Part shown: positions 10,016-19,555 of the stretch, in pieces
Layout of the letters: each line of letters opens with the position of its first letter
Numbering within the stretch: position 1 is the stretch's first letter
DNA from: Chloroflexota bacterium
GTDB taxonomy: Bacteria > Chloroflexota > UBA6077 > FW602-bin22 > JACPRP01
Length of the DNA: 64,000 nucleotides
Reading direction: 5' to 3'
Assembly: GCA_023480885.1 (NCBI GenBank)
Contig: JAMCWX010000030.1
Location: 1 to 64,000, forward strand
Program-made: the position numbers and the translations under genes
The notes under the pieces: generated by a model
The model's database searches: none
The model's input: the letters and a program-made list of their open reading frames with translations, nothing else
What the model was told of the DNA's origin: nothing

Positions 10016-12325
10016 ATGAACGCAGATTCCTTACGAGACGAATCCGCGCGGGACCTACAGGTGATCCTGGTGGGAAGCTACTTTCCGAGGCGTTGCGGCA
10101 TCGCCACCTTCACCTACGATCTGACCCACTCCCTATCCGATATACTGGGACGGGAACGGTGTCGAGTCGTGGCTGTGAACAATCGACTCGAGGGGTATAG
10201 CTACCCTCAGGAGGTCTCCTTCGAGATCCAGCAAGACCGAATCCAGGATTACCAGAGGGCGGCGGAGTACATCAACTTCTCCAATGCCAAACTCGTCTGT
10301 CTGCAGCACGAATTCGGCATTTTCGGGGGCCGAGCGGGCGTCTACCTCTCGTCGCTCATCGACAATCTTAAGAAGCCCCTGGTCACCACTCTGCACACGG
10401 TGATAAAGGAGCCCACGGCGGAGTACCGTAAGGCCATGGACCACGTCGTGCGTCAGTCGCAGATGCTGGTCGTGATGAGCGAGACCGGCTCTGTGATGCT
10501 GCAGGAAGTTTACGGTGTAGATCAGGAACGAATCGCCGTCATCCCGCACGGCGTGCCCGACTTTCATTTCGTCGATCCCAATTTCTTCAAAGACCAGCTC
10601 GGAGTCGAGGGTAGGTTCGTCATCCTGACCTTCGGGCTAATCGGTCCGAACAAAGGCATTGAGGTGATGCTGGAAGCCTTGCCTCCAGTGGTCGAACGCC
10701 ACCCTGAAATCACCTATGTCATTCTTGGCGCGACCCACCCGGAGGTCGCCAAGACTCAGGGAGAGAGGTACAGGCTCTCCCTAGAGAGGAAAGCGCGTGA
10801 TCTCGGCCTGCAATCGAACGTGGTTTTCCAGAATCGCTTCGTAGACATCGGCGAGCTTTGTGACTATATCTGCGCCAGCGACCTCTACGTGACCCCTTAT
10901 CTTTCGCAGGAGCAGATCGTGAGCGGGACTCTGGCCTACGCGGTTGGTGCGGGTAAGGCGGTGATCTCGACGCCCTACTGGTACGCGGCGGAGATACTGG
11001 ACGATGGGCGTGGGATTCTGGTTGGCTTCAAGAACGTGGCCGAGTTGTCAGGCGCGCTCCTTGATCTGTTGGACAATCCAGTCCAACTGCATCGAATGCG
11101 CAAGAAAGCCTACGAGTTTGGACGCCAGATGGTCTGGAAGGAAGTGGCAAACCGCTACGTGGAGGTGTTACACAAGGTATTACAGAGCGACGCGGCAATC
11201 CAAATGAAGGTAAGTCTGGGGCAGCGAATGCTCCCCCAGGCAACCTTGCCCGAGATCAAGCTGGATCATCTGTGGCTGCTCACCGACGAGGTGGGTATCC
11301 TGCAACACGCTGCCTACGGCGTTCCGGATCGCAACCACGGTTATAGCACGGACGACGTCGCTCGCGCGTTGGTGGTGGTCCAGCACCTGCAGCAGGAGAA
11401 CGTCACCGATGATCTTCACCAACCCGTGAGCACATATCTGAGCTACCTTCACCACGCTCAAACCCTCGATGGACACTTCCGCAATTATGTGTCCTACGAA
11501 CGCAGGTTTCTCGACGAAAAAGGTAGCGAGGACATGTTGGGCCGGGTGGTTTGGGGACTCGGCACAACCGTTCGCTTGACGTCATCCGAAAATCTGCGGG
11601 CGCTTGCCCAGAACATGGTGGAGAAGGCAGAGCCGCATCTCCACCAGTTGAACGCCCCTCGCGCCAAGGCGTACGCCATGTGTGGATTGCACGCCATCCT
11701 GCAACGCTACGAGGGAGCCAGCTGGTGTCGAAGGTTGGTGCGAAAACTCGCCGATGACATGGCCGAACTCTACGAAGTCTATCGGAAAAGCGACTGGGAA
11801 TGGTTTGAGCCGATAATAACTTACGGCAACGCCAAGCTGAGCGAGGCGATGCTGCTAGCCTTTGAGGTCACCGGCGAGGCGGCTTTCAAACAAATCGGAC
11901 TGAACACTCTCGACTTCTTGACCAAGTGCCAGTTCAACGGCCAGTTCTTCGATCTGGTTGGCAACGACGGCTGGTTTCCCTACGGCGGCGCCAAGGCCAC
12001 GTTCGGGCAACAACCGATCGATGCTGGCTATCTAGTGCAGGCATACACCACGGCGCACCGCCTTACGAATGAAACCCACTATTTGACTCTCGCCCAGCTC
12101 GCTTTCGAGTGGTTTCTCGGTCGGAATCGTTGCGGGGCTCCGCTCTACGATTTTACAACTGGAGCCTGCGCCGATGGTTTGGACTCCCAGGGAGTCAGTC
12201 AGAACCAGGGGGCCGAATCGGTGATATGCTATCTCCTCGCCCTGTTGGGAGTCTCCCAATCGGGCGCACAGCGCAGCGAGGCGAGGTTATCGAACGTGAA
12301 ATTCTTAGAGGTGAGAGCCAAGTGA
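10016..12325 (+). CDS. GT4-type glycosyltransferase with a C-terminal alpha-helical barrel-like domain
   Basis: 769 aa. The N-terminal half (about 15-395) is a GT-B fold, GT4-like transferase: GSYFPRRCGIATFTYDL at the N-terminal nucleotide-sugar fold, VIPHGVPDF, TFGLIGPNKGIEVMLEAL, and the C-terminal acceptor/donor region with an E-x7-E-like pattern near SQEQIVSGTLAYAVGAGKAV. The C-terminal half (about 405-765) is rich in helices and contains NHGYSTDDVARALVV, resembling (alpha/alpha)6 glycoside-binding or hydrolase-like domains; its function is unclear. The stop codon overlaps the start of the GH130 gene (GTGA), so the two are translationally coupled. They may build or recycle a mannan-type oligosaccharide, but substrate specificity cannot be read from sequence alone. 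Confidence 0.85.
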   Translation: MNADSLRDESARDLQVILVGSYFPRRCGIATFTYDLTHSLSDILGRERCRVVAVNNRLEGYSYPQEVSFEIQQDRIQDYQRAAEYINFSNAKLVCLQHEFGIFGGRAGVYLSSLIDNLKKPLVTTLHTVIKEPTAEYRKAMDHVVRQSQMLVVMSETGSVMLQEVYGVDQERIAVIPHGVPDFHFVDPNFFKDQLGVEGRFVILTFGLIGPNKGIEVMLEALPPVVERHPEITYVILGATHPEVAKTQGERYRLSLERKARDLGLQSNVVFQNRFVDIGELCDYICASDLYVTPYLSQEQIVSGTLAYAVGAGKAVISTPYWYAAEILDDGRGILVGFKNVAELSGALLDLLDNPVQLHRMRKKAYEFGRQMVWKEVANRYVEVLHKVLQSDAAIQMKVSLGQRMLPQATLPEIKLDHLWLLTDEVGILQHAAYGVPDRNHGYSTDDVARALVVVQHLQQENVTDDLHQPVSTYLSYLHHAQTLDGHFRNYVSYERRFLDEKGSEDMLGRVVWGLGTTVRLTSSENLRALAQNMVEKAEPHLHQLNAPRAKAYAMCGLHAILQRYEGASWCRRLVRKLADDMAELYEVYRKSDWEWFEPIITYGNAKLSEAMLLAFEVTGEAAFKQIGLNTLDFLTKCQFNGQFFDLVGNDGWFPYGGAKATFGQQPIDAGYLVQAYTTAHRLTNETHYLTLAQLAFEWFLGRNRCGAPLYDFTTGACADGLDSQGVSQNQGAESVICYLLALLGVSQSGAQRSEARLSNVKFLEVRAK

Positions 12326-13284
12326 CTACTAATGCCTACAGTGAGCTGTTCCGTAGACATCCCAATAATCCGATCCTGACCCCGAAGGAATGGCCCTATC
12401 CGGCCAACGCGGTGTTCAACGCGGGTGCCGCACGGGTGGGAAACGAGACTGTATTGCTCGTGCGAGTGGAAGACCGGCGGGGCATCTCTCATCTGACAGT
12501 AGCTCGCAGCCCAGACGGTTGGTCCAATTGGCGAATCGATTCGTCCCCTACCCTGGCGCCTTCGCCTGACACGCATCCGGAAGAGATGTGGGGCATCGAA
12601 GACCCTCGGATCGTACGTCTGCCAGAGTTGGATCAGTGGGCCATCACTTACACCGCCTACTCCAGTGGGGGGCCGCTGGTGTCCCTGGCGGTAACTCACG
12701 ATTTCAAGACTTTCCAGCGCCTCGGCCCGGTGATGCCACCAGAAGACAAGGATGCGGCGCTCTTCCCCGTTCGGTTTCAGGGCAGGTGGGCGATGCTGCA
12801 CCGTCCAGTACCCAGCTTCTCCGTGCATGGAGCGCACATCTGGATCTCGTTTTCTCCCGACCTCAAGCACTGGGGCGATCACCGCATCCTGCTCCCAGCG
12901 CGCCACGGAGCCTGGTGGGATGCCAACAAGATCGGTCTTTCGCCTCCACCCCTGCGCACTGCCGAGGGCTGGCTGATACTCTATCACGGGGTACGTCAGA
13001 CCGCTAGTGGTTCAATCTACAGGTTGGGTCTGGCCCTACTCGACCTGGAGGATCCGACCGTGGTGTTGCGTCGGAGCAGCGAATGGGTATTCGGGCCTCA
13101 GGAACGATACGAAAAGGAGGGTGATGTCGATGATGTGGTTTTTCCCTGTGGGTGGGTGCTGGACGGAGAGGACGATCTGCTACTGTATTTCGGGGCAGCT
13201 GACAAATGCATCGCACTGGCGACCGCGAGCCTGAAAGAAATCCTGGGCTACTTGCAAGCTTGCCCGGCGGGTTGTTCGCCCTAG
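12322..13284 (+). CDS. GH130-family glycoside phosphorylase/hydrolase
   Basis: 320 aa. The family cleaves beta-mannosidic bonds, usually with phosphate, in the cytoplasm or periplasm. The five-bladed propeller features are visible: NPILTPKEWPYPANAVFNAG at the N-terminus, the catalytic-Asp motif WGIEDPRIV (about residue 90), KDAALFPVR, and the late segment YHGVRQTASGSIYRLGLALLD. The GTG start at 12322 is chosen because GAGGTGAG lies about 8 nt upstream and the GTG overlaps the glycosyltransferase stop by four bases. A longer frame starting at 12109 is out of register with the neighbouring gene and rejected. No signal peptide is visible. Whether it is a phosphorylase or a hydrolase depends on phosphate-binding residues I cannot assign with certainty. 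Confidence 0.88.
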   Translation: MTTNAYSELFRRHPNNPILTPKEWPYPANAVFNAGAARVGNETVLLVRVEDRRGISHLTVARSPDGWSNWRIDSSPTLAPSPDTHPEEMWGIEDPRIVRLPELDQWAITYTAYSSGGPLVSLAVTHDFKTFQRLGPVMPPEDKDAALFPVRFQGRWAMLHRPVPSFSVHGAHIWISFSPDLKHWGDHRILLPARHGAWWDANKIGLSPPPLRTAEGWLILYHGVRQTASGSIYRLGLALLDLEDPTVVLRRSSEWVFGPQERYEKEGDVDDVVFPCGWVLDGEDDLLLYFGAADKCIALATASLKEILGYLQACPAGCSP

Positions 13285-13335
13285 ATGAAGGGGTCTTGTT
13301 CAGCAGACATCCATCTGGGGGGAGGTGAAAATACG

Positions 13336-13785
13336 ATGACGTCGCTAACCAGCGCGAGAGAAAGTGGAAACAACGGTCAGTGGCATCAGGTCGGCGTCGA
13401 CGAGTTCGTCGCCGTGGGAAGTGACGATTTGGCAAAATATCGCATAGCACAACTGGTTTGCACGCGGCCCGGAGTGTGCTGGGACGCTGCGGAAGTAGCC
13501 GATCGCCTTGGGCTGCGCCCGATCCAGCGCACGATAGCTGAACTTGATGAACTTACGCAGCGACGGATTCTGGAGCGACAGAGCGACGATGGGAACGTGA
13601 GGTACAGGTTGACGACCGATCAGAGTCTGCGCCGTGACTTGATCCGCCTGTTGAACCTGGCGCAAGAGCCGTTCGGTCAGAAGCATATTCTTACCAGACT
13701 GGCATCCCGCTCTCTGCAGCGGATCAAGACTGTGGCCAGAAGGGGACCTAGGAGATTGCAGAAAAAGTGGTGTTTGCAGCAGTGA
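13336..13785 (+). CDS. Small winged-helix-like protein
   Basis: 149 aa with a perfect ribosome binding site (GGAGGTG at 13321) before ATG 13336. The middle resembles a winged helix: KYRIAQLVCTRPGVCWDAAEVADRLGL, then a second helix (TIAELDELTQRRILERQ) and a wing (GNVRYRLTTD). The basic C-terminus (KTVARRGPRRLQKKW) could contact nucleic acid. It lies 51 bp after the GH130 gene on the same strand, so it may belong to that operon. No named family is recognised; a regulatory role is an inference. Confidence 0.7.
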   Translation: MTSLTSARESGNNGQWHQVGVDEFVAVGSDDLAKYRIAQLVCTRPGVCWDAAEVADRLGLRPIQRTIAELDELTQRRILERQSDDGNVRYRLTTDQSLRRDLIRLLNLAQEPFGQKHILTRLASRSLQRIKTVARRGPRRLQKKWCLQQ

Positions 13786-13963
13786 GAGAGCTATCTTCGT
13801 TTGTTAGGTATAGTGCTTGTATGCTTCTCTACCAGCAGGACGACCCCCACTTGGCCGTATCACGCCTCTTGCGGCCAGCGAGTCTCACCTTTGCCAGACC
13901 CAAACCGCCCTCTTCGACCTACCTTATCCCTCTGTAGCCCCCGTTGTTCCTTCCGATACCCAT

Positions 13964-15170
13964 TTACGTGCGCTGCACCGCTATGAGGGCAGCACGAACC
14001 TTCTGAACATCGCCCCCGAACAGCTTGAACAACCGCTTCATGTTTACCAGCGCAGCCGTCCACAACGCCTGCAAGCGCTTCTTCTTCCTCCCTATGTAGC
14101 GCGCTTGCCGTAGCCCGTGTCGCACCAACTCGGCTATCTTTCGCTCCACCTTCGGACGTTCCTTGTATTTCTCCTTGAACTCCTCTGTCGCTTGCCGCTC
14201 CCGCGCCTCATTTATCACCTCCTCGTGAAAGTTCAACGTCACCGTCCGCCCGCTCGTCTTGCTCTTAACACAGCGCTGGAATAACGGACAGGCAACACAG
14301 ACCTCTCGCTCAAAGATGAACTGCTTCACTTTCCACCCCGCGTCGTCCTTAACCTCCCGAGAGACCGTGGTCGTCTGCCCCTGAGGACAGGTTGCCCTGC
14401 CCGCTATCTCGTCGATCTCGAAGGCCGATTTGGCCACCTCCGGGTCACCGGGCGCCGCTACCGGCGAAACTAAATCTATCCCCTGTTCTGCACACTTCAC
14501 CCGATTGTCCACACTCCCGTAGGCCATATCCCCCGTCGCATGCTCAACCTTGACCTCAAGGTGCTCTTCCACGCTCTGGACCATCGGCAGCAGACTCGCC
14601 CCGTCTCCAGCGCTGGCGTCCACGACCTCAATCTCGGTGATCAGTTCCGTCTCTGGCTCCTCGGCCACCTGGACCTTGTCCCCATCCCAACGCTGCGAAG
14701 CGCTTTTCCGCCCGTGACGCATTTCCGGGTCCGTCCAACTGATCATCCGATCCCGCGCTACTCCTTGGCCCAGCTTTGCCTCCCCATCCTCACCAATTTC
14801 GATGTCATCTCCCAGAATCTTGGTCAAGAGCCAACCCACCAGACGCACTTCCTCATCGTCGGCGTGCTCCACCGCTAGATCCAGCGCCGCGTCCGCATCC
14901 CGTACCAAGACCTTCAACTGCTCCGCTCTCGCCTTCGGATCCGACCAATCAATCTCCGCCTTCTTGTCACTATCCAGATAACGCTCAAGATTGGTCTGCA
15001 ACCCTCGTCGCTTGCTCGGCACGTCGAACCCCATCGCCCTCAGCAGCTTCTTGATCCCTTTGCGCAATAAAGTGTACGTGTCCTGGACTTCCCCTGCTCC
15101 CTTCATCGGTGTCGAGTCAAACAGTTGACGCAGTTTCTCCGGCAGAAAGCCCGCTTCACGAGCGTGGCAA
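13964..15170 (-). pseudogene. 5'-truncated IS1182-type transposase
   Basis: About 400 codons encode the central and C-terminal parts of a DDE transposase: STPMKGAGEVQDTYTLLRK, SWTDPEMRHGRK, DASAGDGASLLPMVQ, ATGDMAYGS, a Cys cluster (CVACPLFQRCVKS) and the end RKKKRLQALWTAALVNMKRL. The family's N-terminal region of roughly 100 residues is missing. The homology stops at about 15167, where sequence identical to the Rhs hinge begins, so the element was cut and joined to Rhs cassette A. The open frame continues to 15211 only because the Rhs antisense frame happens to stay open. Almost certainly inactive. The 178 bases downstream (13786-13963) carry no gene and may include the element's end. Confidence 0.8.
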
Positions 15171-16125
15171 CGTACACTCCCCCGCCAATTAAGGCCCCGG
15201 CGATCATCCATACGAAATGGCCGCTTGGGTCATAGTACGTCTCAGGGTTGTTCCGCGAATAAGAATACCTGTTAAGCAGCTGTGGGTCAAGGGGAGCCGC
15301 AAGGCTCCGTTGCCCTCTGTTCCATTGGCCAAGGCCAGCGGCGAGCCCAGGATCAGAGTAAGAGACGGTGAGCGGAAGGAAAGGCGCCGAATCGTTCAGC
15401 TTGAGTTGGCCCACGGGATCTGGCTGAAGGAAACGGCCGATAGCGGGATCATACTGCCGACTGCCTACCTGATAAAGCCCATCACCGTCGAGAGTTTGCC
15501 CTGTAAAGAGCCTATCCGTCGGCAACCCGCCTCCACCCAGCCGCGACCCGGTGTATGGGAGGGACAAGCTCTCCCTCTGATTCCCGCCGTTGGCATCCAC
15601 CACCCCCACCGTGCCGCCCAGGTGGTCCGAGAGCAGATAAGACAGGCCAGGATTGGCGCCTCCTACCTTCCGCATCGCAATCCGCCGGCCCTCGGCGTAG
15701 TAGTACTTCGTCACCTCGCCTGTGCTGGTGTTTTTCTCGAACAGGTTCCCCACGTAGACCGTGGTCCCGCCGTTGACCTTCCGCTCGACGTAGTTGGCGA
15801 GGTACGACGTGTCGCGATAGATCCAGTGGTGGAAGCGCCAGGAGAGACCAGTGGGCATGGCGTGGGTGTAGGTGCCTGACACGCTGGGGTTGTCCCGCTC
15901 GTGCACCTCGATCCTGAAGCCGTTGACATCGTCGGCCCGCAGGATGCCGACGTACCAGGTGTTGGTTTTGACGGGATTGATCAGGTCCTGTGGATAGTAC
16001 CAGCCCGTGTCGTCAGCATACTGGACGAATGCCTTGCCCCCAGCGCTGATGAAGGCCCAGCGGCGGTATGTCCCACCACTGTCGTTCTCGAGGGCGAAGT
16101 GGGCGTAGGTCTCGGTCGCATCCAC
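15103..16125 (-). pseudogene. Rhs cassette A: displaced Rhs core, toxin lost
   Basis: This open frame encodes the jelly-roll segment (ETYAHFALEND), the YD/core segment (YLLSDHLGGTVGVVDANG) and the hinge (GDGLYQVGSRQYDPAIGRF, then DPSGHFVWMIAG). It matches the full-length Rhs (25804-34137) nearly base for base, including the start of the same C-terminal region (ALIGGGVYVAT). Homology ends at about 15168, where the transposase fragment takes over, so the toxin domain and its immunity gene are gone. The in-frame homology runs upstream to about 16463 without any ATG; the GTG at 16125 is only the first codon that could initiate. No promoter is seen. A relic copy of the cassette now expressed at the full-length gene is the likeliest origin. 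Confidence 0.75.
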
Positions 16126-16463
16126 TTTGAACTCGAACCTGACCTCGTTGCCACTGGAAACGGAGTAGGCATTCCGATAGAAGTTGGCATCCCAGTTGGC
16201 GTTGGTGCCTGCGGACCTGATGGCGTACTGCCCGTTGTCGACGTAGGGTACGGTCTGGTAGGGGCTGTAGGTCCAGTTGGCGTTGCCGCTCTGGAACCCC
16301 TCGGCGAAGGTGGTCGCGGGGCCTGTCTTCTTGACCCGCTTGCCGTCGCCGTCGTAGACGAAGCTGGTGGTGTTGCCGTCGTAGGTGATCTGCCTGGGAC
16401 GGTTCTCTTTGTCCCAGGTGATGGTGCGGCCTGCGCCCGAGGTCGGTTTCGGTTAGTATCGTA
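15168..16463 (-). repeat. Rhs core repeat, copy A
   Basis: Nearly identical to 26340-27632 of the full-length Rhs gene, including the hinge subtype with GLYQVGSR. The upstream limit is the shared junction TTGTTAAGGTGC at 16466-16477. Confidence 0.8.
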
Positions 16464-16477
16464 AGTTGTTAAGGTGC

Positions 16478-16783
16478 AGGTGGCTCGGTGGCCGTTATTT
16501 CTGGCTCTAGCACTGTCTCCCTGGCTTATCCAGGCGCTGGCAATGCTGGTATCGATGATGCGGTGCTCGCGCGACCATCATTACAATGAAGGAAAGGTCG
16601 ACGACTCCCTTGATGCAGGAAGGGAGATGGCGATCGGGCACGAGATGGTCCAATATGTCCCGGTTTCTTGTCCAAGGTCAACGCTTCTGGTCGTGGCAAG
16701 ATCGTGAGTTTCCCGGCTAGCTCCGATTGGCAGTATTCTGCAAATTGACAATCTCGTCGCTTGGACCCAAGCCCTGGCCCAGC
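16478..16783. other. Spacer between immunity gene B and cassette A
   Basis: No convincing gene. Short stretches look like diverged homologues of the spacer upstream of cassette B (19120-19300), for example the segment around 16567-16650. The stretch may be a remnant of DNA that travels with the cassettes. Confidence 0.35.
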
Positions 16784-17263
16784 TTATACCCCTTCGGGCA
16801 GGCACCCTGTCTCTCTTAGAGCTTGAACGATTTTCGAACGCTTCTCTTGTGGCGTCAGGTTGTTCCACTCACGATGGGTCACTAGCGGTATGTCGAGTAA
16901 CTCGGTTCTGGGCGGACTGTATGCATCGTAGTCCTTTGCCCGCGAACCGCACACCGGGCACCAGGCAGCCCCCGTGAAGAAGTATCTAAGCCCTGATGGG
17001 GCAGGGTCACAGGCATACCCTAAGACTCGATGGAAGAACCCGCTAGTGCCGCCCTTCAGCGTCCGCCACTCACCCAGGATTTGGTCAACCAGTCGTTCTA
17101 CTTCTTCAAAAAACGGGTCCGCAAAAGTGTCTTCCAGCGCGAACTCGTTCTTGGGAGACCGCCCGATCAGCAGTCCATACTGGTCTATGGTGGCGAAGTC
17201 GAATTTGTGGCCTAGCTCACAAACCGCATGTAACCATTCTATCACTGCCTGCTGCGTTTGCAT
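16784..17263 (-). CDS. Probable immunity protein for Rhs toxin B
   Basis: 159 aa, soluble, acidic in its first two thirds. It starts 9 bp after the stop of Rhs cassette B, with GAGG upstream of ATG 17263. No family is recognised. Visible features are DFATIDQYGLLIGRSPKNEF at the N-terminus and a CPVCGSRAKDYDAYSPP segment, a possible zinc ribbon half-site. Position directly downstream of a toxin domain and the lack of homology to other genes in the window are the main reasons for the call. It would act in the cytoplasm by binding the RES-like toxin. A function other than immunity cannot be excluded. Confidence 0.65.
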   Translation of the reverse strand: MQTQQAVIEWLHAVCELGHKFDFATIDQYGLLIGRSPKNEFALEDTFADPFFEEVERLVDQILGEWRTLKGGTSGFFHRVLGYACDPAPSGLRYFFTGAAWCPVCGSRAKDYDAYSPPRTELLDIPLVTHREWNNLTPQEKRSKIVQALRETGCLPEGV

Positions 17264-17272
17264 CCTACGACC

Positions 17273-18766
17273 TCACTCGGCGGCAGGGGCAACCCCCACT
17301 GCTCTGATCCAGTTCTCGAAATCGAACGGATTAATTGGATTGTCGAACAAAGCGTAGTTGTATCCTGGGCCCTGCGTGCTCCAGAACTTGATCGCATTAT
17401 ACCCTTTAGCTTGCGCCCGCGCAGCAATATCCTGTGTTGAAGTTCTGCCTGCATCGGCCGCATAACCCCATTCGTTAGCGATGTTAGAATCCGTCAGATC
17501 CAGTATATTTGCCTTGCTGAGGTCAAGCTCATATCGAATAACATTGGAGGGCCTCACGCCTCCAGCCATAACTTCAGCTACTGCGGTCTCCCCTTTTTGG
17601 GCCAGGTACAAGGCTTCGCCGAAGCGGGAGTCTGACGAGAACCGCCCAGGGTTGATCTTGCTCAAGAATCCCTGAAGTGCATCGCCTCCCAGCGCTTTTG
17701 CGTGTCGGACCTCCTCCAGAGCAGTTGATCCTGATCTTGCGAGCCTTGAAGCTCGTCTCGATGCAGCCATCGAAATCGCGAACGAATCACCTACAGGCAA
17801 AGGACCATCTACTGCAAACATCATCGCGTAATCTGACATCCGCCCCATTGCTTTCTGTCGCTGGCCTTCTGTTGCATTGGGATCAAAGTGTATCGTGTAG
17901 AAATCCGTGGCTACTTCTTGGGCCGCCAAGTGCATCGCAACCATGAGGGGCCACATGGGGTTGTGACCTGTCGGGTCAACGTATTTCAACGGGCTGTTGT
18001 AAACGTACGAGTACCTGTTTAGGCTTTGAGGATTCCTCGGATCAGGAACGATCGTATCCGGGCTAACGAACCTCCCCAGCGACGCGTCATAGAATCTTGC
18101 CCCATAGAAATACAATCCGGTCGAGTTATCAAGCGTCTGCCCTGTGTATTGCCTATCCGTCGGCATCCCGCCCCCACCCAGCCGCGACCCGCCGTAGCTA
18201 TAGTAGAAACTATCCCTCAGGTTCCCGCCATTCGCATCCACCACCCCCACCGTGCCGCCCAGGTGGTCCGAGAGCAGGTAAGACAGGCCAGGATTGGCGC
18301 CTCCTACCTTGCGCATCGCAATCCGCCGGCCCTCGGCGTAGTAGTACTTCGTCACCTCGCCCGTAGTGGTGTTCTTCTCGAAGAGGTTCCCCACGTAGAC
18401 CGTGGTCCCGCCGTTGACCTTGCGCTCGACGTAGTTGGCGAGGTACGACGTGTTGCGCCATATCCAGTGGTGGAAGCGCCAGGAGAGACCAGTGGGCATC
18501 GGGCGTGTGTAGGTGCCTGACACGCTGGGATTGTCCCTCTCGTGCACGTCGATCTTGAAGCCGTTGATGTCGTCGGCCCGCAGGATGGCGACGTACCAGG
18601 TGTTGGTTTTGACGGGATTGATCAGGTCCTGGGGATAGTACCAGCCCGTGTCGTCAGCATACTGGACGAATGCCTTGCCCCCAGCGCTGATGAAGGCCCA
18701 GCGGCGGTACGTCCCACCCGTGTCGTTCTCGAGGGCGAAGTGGGCGTAGGTCTCGGTCGCATCCAC
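17273..18766 (-). CDS. Rhs cassette B: displaced Rhs C-terminus with RES-like toxin
   Basis: The first part is Rhs core (ETYAHFALEND, YLLSDHLGGTVGVVDANG, hinge NSTGLYFYGARFYDASLGRF and the pre-toxin motif DPTGH). The variable tail of about 240 residues contains GRFSSDSRFGEALYLAQKGE, TAVAEVMAGG and ANILDLTDSNIANEWGY, the pattern of RES domains, which break down NAD+ in known toxins. The frame stays open to 19126 but has no ATG; the GTG at 18766 lies inside the conserved core and is not a likely real start. The core homology begins at about 19107. Probably silent unless recombined onto the full-length gene. The immunity candidate follows at 17263. RES assignment is by motif pattern; an ADP-ribosyltransferase-like fold is an alternative. 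Confidence 0.75.
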   Translation of the reverse strand: MDATETYAHFALENDTGGTYRRWAFISAGGKAFVQYADDTGWYYPQDLINPVKTNTWYVAILRADDINGFKIDVHERDNPSVSGTYTRPMPTGLSWRFHHWIWRNTSYLANYVERKVNGGTTVYVGNLFEKNTTTGEVTKYYYAEGRRIAMRKVGGANPGLSYLLSDHLGGTVGVVDANGGNLRDSFYYSYGGSRLGGGGMPTDRQYTGQTLDNSTGLYFYGARFYDASLGRFVSPDTIVPDPRNPQSLNRYSYVYNSPLKYVDPTGHNPMWPLMVAMHLAAQEVATDFYTIHFDPNATEGQRQKAMGRMSDYAMMFAVDGPLPVGDSFAISMAASRRASRLARSGSTALEEVRHAKALGGDALQGFLSKINPGRFSSDSRFGEALYLAQKGETAVAEVMAGGVRPSNVIRYELDLSKANILDLTDSNIANEWGYAADAGRTSTQDIAARAQAKGYNAIKFWSTQGPGYNYALFDNPINPFDFENWIRAVGVAPAAE

Positions 18767-19107
18767 TTTGAACTCGAACCTGACCTCGTTGCCAGTGGGA
18801 ACGGAATAGGCATTGCGGTAGAAGTTGGCGCTGTAGTCCGCGTTGGTGCCTGTGGACCTGATGGTGTACTGGCCGTTGTCGACGTAGGGGACGGTCTGGT
18901 AGGGGCTGTAGGTCCAGTTGGCGTTGCCGCTCTGGAACCCCTCGGCGAAGGTGGTCGCGGGGCCCGTCTTCTTGACGCGCTTGCCGTCGCCATCGTAGAC
19001 GAAGCTGGTGGTGTTGCCGTCGTAGGTGATCTGCGTGGGACGGTTCTCTTTGTCCCAGGTGATGGTGCGGGCGCCGCCTGAGGTCAGGTTGCCGTTGGGA
19101 TCGTAAA
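17970..19107 (-). repeat. Rhs core repeat, copy B
   Basis: Nearly identical to copies D and E over the jelly-roll and YD part. Its hinge (NSTGLYFYG) matches only copy C. The upstream limit is TTGTTAAGGTGC at 19108-19119. Confidence 0.8.
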
Positions 19108-19119
19108 TTGTTAAGGTGC

Positions 19120-19555
19120 AGGTGGCTCAACAGCTATTACGTTTTACCCAGGCGTCCTTTCTCCGCGCCTTCACCAGGTCGGCCACGTGCACATTCTCGT
19201 TCTCGTACGCGCGTGACCAGCAGTGGAATGAGAGAGAAGTAGCTGCCTTCATCGATTCTGCGCAACGGGCGGTATTTACGCACAAGGCGGTAATGTAATT
19301 CCTACCCCTTTGAGCTAAGACTAGTGATCCTGAACGCAGCAAAGCATAGGTCTTCTGGTCCAGGTAATCTTCGGTAGAGCATCTGAGTCAACGATAATTA
19401 GCCCTCAGTTTCCTTCGAGCCAGAGGCTCTGACCTCTCCACTCTCAGAGCAGGTCCCGGCTGCAAGGTGGGAATCCCTCCTTGATCACACAGGCAAGTCC
19501 GGTTTTGCAGGACCTGCTGTCGTCGCACGGCGCCCCAACTCCACCAGCATCGAGT
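19120..19555. other. Spacer upstream of cassette B
   Basis: No supported gene. It holds short frames on both strands (60-71 codons) without ribosome binding sites. The part next to the cassette resembles the spacer upstream of cassette A at low identity. Confidence 0.35.

Noticed and set aside
16466-16477. Integron attC-type core site at the cassette junction
   Set aside because: Only six of seven core bases fit GTTRRRY, and no R/L box pairing or integrase is seen.
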